From UBA11612 sp965228575 (GTDB taxonomy: Bacteria > Pseudomonadota > Alphaproteobacteria > Rhodospirillales > Rhodospirillaceae), in the NCBI GenBank assembly GCA_965228575.1, contig CBDDHW010000016.1, positions 62,001-126,000 on the forward strand: DNA of 64,000 bases, read 5' to 3'. The position numbers and the translations under genes were made by a program. The notes under the pieces are model-generated. The model was not told the DNA's origin. It did not search any database and saw only the letters and a list, made by a program, of their open reading frames with translations. Below are positions 61,261 through 64,000 of the stretch, in pieces; position 1 is the first letter of the stretch; every line of letters starts with the position of its first letter.

Positions 61261-62016
61261 TTAGGCAGCCGCGTCTAAATACTTGGCGTACCCTTCCGCC
61301 TCCAATTCCTTGGCGAGCTCTTTTCCACCACTTGCCACCACACGCCCGCCGGCCAGGACGTGGACGTGGTCTGGCACGATGTAATCGAGCAAACGTTGGT
61401 AGTGGGTAATGACCAAAAATGCGCGGTCTGGGTTTCGCAGTCCATTGACGCCATTGGACACAACTTTCAACGCGTCAATGTCTAGTCCAGAGTCTGTTTC
61501 ATCCAATATGGCGACGCGTGGCTCTAGCAAGATCATCTGAAGAACTTCAGCGCGCTTCTTCTCGCCACCCGAAAATCCAACATTCAACGCACGCTTGATC
61601 ATGTCATAGGGCATATCAAGTAATTTGGTTTTCTCTTTTACGAGCTTGAGAAACTCCATCGCGTCAATTTCCTGCAAATCGTGTTCCCGCCGCTTCGCAT
61701 TGATTGCAGTTTTCAGGAACGCCGACGTACTAACGCCCGGAATTTCGACGGGGTATTGGAACGCTAAGAAGAGTCCAGCGCGGGCTCGCGCATCAGCATC
61801 CATCGCCAGCAGGTCTTCGCCATCTAGCAAAACCTCCCCTGCCGTAACCTCGTACCCCTCACGTCCAGCGATCACATTGGACAATGTGCTCTTGCCGGTG
61901 CCGTTGGGCCCCATGATGGCGTGCACTTCGCCGCCATCTAAACTGAGCGAAATTCCTTTTAGGATTTCCTTCCCATCGACAGTTGCGTGCAAATTCTTAA
62001 TCTCGAGCAATGCCAT
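61261..62016 (-). CDS. sufC: SufC ATPase
   Basis: ABC-type ATPase of SufBCD, cytoplasmic, 251 residues. Walker A is GPNGTGKSTLSN, the signature LNVGFSGGEKKRAEVLQM, Walker B and following glutamate VAILDETDSGLDIDAL, and the H-loop VITHYQRLL. It is in the usual sufB-sufC-sufD order, 17 bp after sufB. It has no membrane partner, as expected for SUF. Confidence 0.97.
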   Translation of the reverse strand: MALLEIKNLHATVDGKEILKGISLSLDGGEVHAIMGPNGTGKSTLSNVIAGREGYEVTAGEVLLDGEDLLAMDADARARAGLFLAFQYPVEIPGVSTSAFLKTAINAKRREHDLQEIDAMEFLKLVKEKTKLLDMPYDMIKRALNVGFSGGEKKRAEVLQMILLEPRVAILDETDSGLDIDALKVVSNGVNGLRNPDRAFLVITHYQRLLDYIVPDHVHVLAGGRVVASGGKELAKELEAEGYAKYLDAAA

Positions 62017-62033
62017 TAGAACCTCTTCGGGGC

Positions 62034-63488
62034 TTAGCCCACGCTTCCTTCCAAACTGATGCCAACGAGTTTTTGTGCTTCTACCGCGAATTCCATCGGT
62101 AGTGTTTGCAACACGTCCTTACAAAAACCGTTCACAATGAGAGAAACCGCTTCTTCTTGATTCATGCCGCGCTGCATGCAGTAGAACAATTGATCCTCGC
62201 TAATCTTCGACGTTGTCGCTTCATGCTCGGTTTGGGCCGACGGACTACCATTCTCGATATACGGCACGGTATGAGCACCGCATGTATCGCCAATCAGCAA
62301 ACTGTCACATTGCGTAAAATTGCGCGCGCCATCGGCTTTCGCACCAATTCGCACAAGCCCCCGATAGGTATTGTCGGCATGGCCAGCGGATATACCTTTC
62401 GAGATAATTTTGGACCGGGTGTTACGCCCCAAATGGATCATTTTGGTGCCGGTATCGGCTTGCTGGCGATTGTTGGTGATAGCGACGGAATAAAACTCCC
62501 CGATCGACCCTTCGCCTTGCAAAATACAACTCGGGTATTTCCAAGTAATCGCCGACCCTGTCTCAACCTGGGTCCACATGATTTTGGAGTTGCGACCGCG
62601 GCACGCACCGCGCTTGGTCACAAAATTGTATATCCCGCCCTTACCGTCAGCATCTCCCGGATACCAGTTCTGGACTGTAGAATATTTGATCTCGGCGTCA
62701 TCCAGCGTCACAAGCTCCACCACGGCCGCATGTAATTGATTCTCATCGCGCTGGGGCGCGGTACACCCCTCCAGGTAACTCACGTACGAGCCTTCATCGG
62801 CGATAATCAATGTGCGCTCGAATTGTCCCGTATTTCTTTCATTGATGCGAAAGTACGTCGACAACTCCATTGGGCAACGCAACCCCTTTGGAATGTAGAC
62901 AAAAGATCCGTCGGTAAAGACCGCACTGTTCAGGGTTGCGAAAAAATTGTCGCTGTAAGGAACGACCGATCCCAAATATTTTTGAACCAGATCCGGATAG
63001 TTTTGAATAGCTTCGGAGATCGGGCAAAAAATAACGCCGAGGTCTTGCAGTTTCTTTTTGTATGTCGTTGCAACCGATACACTGTCAAACACGGCATCAA
63101 CTGCCACGCCCGCCAGCATTTCCTGTTCTTTGAGCGGAATCCCAAGCTTGTTGTAAGTCTCCAACAATTTTGGATCGACGTCGTCAAGACTTTCTAATTT
63201 GGGGAGCTGTTTGGGCGCGGCGTAATAGTATGCGTCCTGGTAATCGATCTTCGGATAATTCAGCTTCGCCCAATTTGGCTCTTGGTCTTCCAACTCCAGC
63301 CAATATCGAAACGCTTTCAGTCTCCATTCGGTCATCCACTCCGGTTCATTCTTCTTGGCCGAAATGAATCGAATTGTTTCTTCCGACAGACCTTTAGGAG
63401 CTTTGTCGGACTCGATATCAGTGACAAATCCATACTTGTACTGTTCGACATCGCGAACCGTCGCCGTGGTTTCTTTTGTCGCAACCAT
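62034..63488 (-). CDS. sufB: SufB, scaffold subunit of SufBCD
   Basis: 484-residue scaffold on which the cluster is built. YKYGFVTDIESDKAPKGL begins the conserved region. YLEGCTAPQRDENQLHAAVVEL (read in parts) and NFTQCDSLLIGDTCGAHTVPY carry the conserved cysteines, followed by HEATTSKISEDQLFYCMQRG near the C-terminus. It starts 9 bp after the rrf2 stop, so regulator and scaffold are co-transcribed. Confidence 0.97.
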   Translation of the reverse strand: MVATKETTATVRDVEQYKYGFVTDIESDKAPKGLSEETIRFISAKKNEPEWMTEWRLKAFRYWLELEDQEPNWAKLNYPKIDYQDAYYYAAPKQLPKLESLDDVDPKLLETYNKLGIPLKEQEMLAGVAVDAVFDSVSVATTYKKKLQDLGVIFCPISEAIQNYPDLVQKYLGSVVPYSDNFFATLNSAVFTDGSFVYIPKGLRCPMELSTYFRINERNTGQFERTLIIADEGSYVSYLEGCTAPQRDENQLHAAVVELVTLDDAEIKYSTVQNWYPGDADGKGGIYNFVTKRGACRGRNSKIMWTQVETGSAITWKYPSCILQGEGSIGEFYSVAITNNRQQADTGTKMIHLGRNTRSKIISKGISAGHADNTYRGLVRIGAKADGARNFTQCDSLLIGDTCGAHTVPYIENGSPSAQTEHEATTSKISEDQLFYCMQRGMNQEEAVSLIVNGFCKDVLQTLPMEFAVEAQKLVGISLEGSVG

Positions 63489-63497
63489 GCCGCGCCC

Positions 63498-63956
63498 TTA
63501 TTCCGCTATGGCCTCGTTAGGCCGTGCGAGCGGCACCGTCACCCCGAAGGCCGCGACGTCTTTAAGCATGTCTGCGAGCGTGACTTCCGCAAGAGCCGCT
63601 CGAACAGCTGTATTCGCGCGGTTCCATTTTCCGTGGACTGGACAAACCGATTCGATACTGCAGTGTTCATCTGAGGTATCAGCGCATGCCGTAAGAGCAA
63701 TAGGCCCCTCAACGGCCTGGATGACATCGACCAGATTAATTTCGGTAGGAGGCCGGCACAGGAAATACCCGCCCCCAGCGCCGCGCCGGGACGCCACCAA
63801 CCCGGCTCTGTTCAGGCTTTTCATGAGTTTCGCCACGGTCGGCGCCGGTATGCTGGTCTGCTCAGCAATTTGCTGGCTCGACCGCACCACATCACTACGC
63901 GCGATTTCGATCAGAACAACTGTGGCGTAATCTGTTAACTTATTGACTTTAAACAT
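63498..63956 (-). CDS. Rrf2-family SUF operon regulator
   Basis: 152-residue winged-helix transcription factor of the SUF-system regulator group within the Rrf2 family, related to IscR and RirA. The helix-turn-helix covers SSQQIAEQTSIPAPTVAKLM, then RRGAGGGYFLCRPP. Three cysteines with C-x7-C-x5-C spacing (ACADTSDEHCSIESVCPV) are likely ligands for a sensing Fe-S cluster, the same spacing as I recall for RirA. It is the first gene of the SUF operon and probably represses it when cluster supply is adequate (inference). Its promoter lies mostly beyond the window edge. Confidence 0.93.
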   Translation of the reverse strand: MFKVNKLTDYATVVLIEIARSDVVRSSQQIAEQTSIPAPTVAKLMKSLNRAGLVASRRGAGGGYFLCRPPTEINLVDVIQAVEGPIALTACADTSDEHCSIESVCPVHGKWNRANTAVRAALAEVTLADMLKDVAAFGVTVPLARPNEAIAE

Positions 63957-64000
63957 TATTCATCTTCAAGCGCGGCCCCTCACGCTCCGATTCTTGAATC

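Overview
This window is ordinary chromosome from an alphaproteobacterium, most likely a free-living, probably aquatic member of the Rhodospirillales or a neighbouring order. The evidence is a set of alphaproteobacterial signature genes: NDUFA12-type complex I protein, DUF2155, COG3146 acetyltransferase, DUF455 ferritin-like protein, HIG1-type twin-helix protein, B12-dependent NrdJ, and the gene orders prfB-mrcA-amiC / rne and aroQ-accB-accC-aat. Base composition looks moderate. There is no phage, integron, CRISPR array or large island. The only transposon-related gene is a single domesticated RAYT. Species cannot be named from this sequence alone.

Layout. 1-2.7 kb: a sulfur-relay cluster on the minus strand (IscS/NifS-type cysteine desulfurase, 2Fe-2S ferredoxin, 5' part of mnmA). 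2.9-13.7 kb: alpha/beta hydrolase, anmK, tyrS, a large AsmA/YhdP-like envelope protein, glnE, bcp and DUF455. 13.8-22.2 kb: prfB with its +1 frameshift site, PBP1a, a Tat-exported amidase and, divergently, RNase E behind a leader of up to about 580 bp. 22.3-30.3 kb: aminotransferase, a gamma-glutamyltransferase-like lipoprotein, a BepA-like M48 protease, a DsbA/ScsC-like protein, a small DNA-binding-like protein, an isolated flgE and thiSG. 30.5-35.4 kb: aroQ-accB-accC-aat facing DUF2155, two tandem MCE/MlaD proteins and NDUFA12. 35.7-43.5 kb: nrdJ, a CD-NTase-like protein with a degenerate active site, RidA, COG3146, RAYT and YciA. 43.6-50.9 kb: parE, then a four-gene valine-degradation operon facing a CoA-acylating aldehyde dehydrogenase that ends at a clear terminator. 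51-57.3 kb: two orphan response regulators, an AhpD-like protein, LapA-like protein, an alanine-zipper lipoprotein next to an L,D-transpeptidase, tRNA-Val(GAC), N-formylglutamate amidohydrolase, an unrecognised protein and a HIG1-like protein. 57.3-64 kb: a complete SUF operon read on the minus strand (rrf2-sufB-sufC-sufD-sufS-sufU-sufT-sufA).

How the genes work together. Two themes recur. One is sulfur and Fe-S handling: the SUF operon builds clusters under an Rrf2-type Fe-S sensor, while a separate desulfurase/ferredoxin/MnmA group probably serves tRNA thiolation, and ThiS/ThiG use sulfur for thiamine. The other is envelope maintenance: PBP1a, amidase, anhydro-MurNAc kinase, AsmA-like and MCE lipid-transport proteins, BepA-like protease, and the lipoprotein/L,D-transpeptidase pair.

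The observations most worth following are (1) the Lpp-like lipoprotein ending in lysine next to a YkuD L,D-transpeptidase, a possible outer-membrane tether; (2) the CD-NTase-fold protein behind nrdJ that has lost two of three metal-binding acidic residues; (3) the duplicated MCE genes; (4) an unrecognised gene translationally linked to the valine operon; and (5) several unexplained intergenic repeats and palindromes (thiS, rne, RAYT, response-regulator upstream regions). I did not find a multi-gene defence or biosynthetic system.
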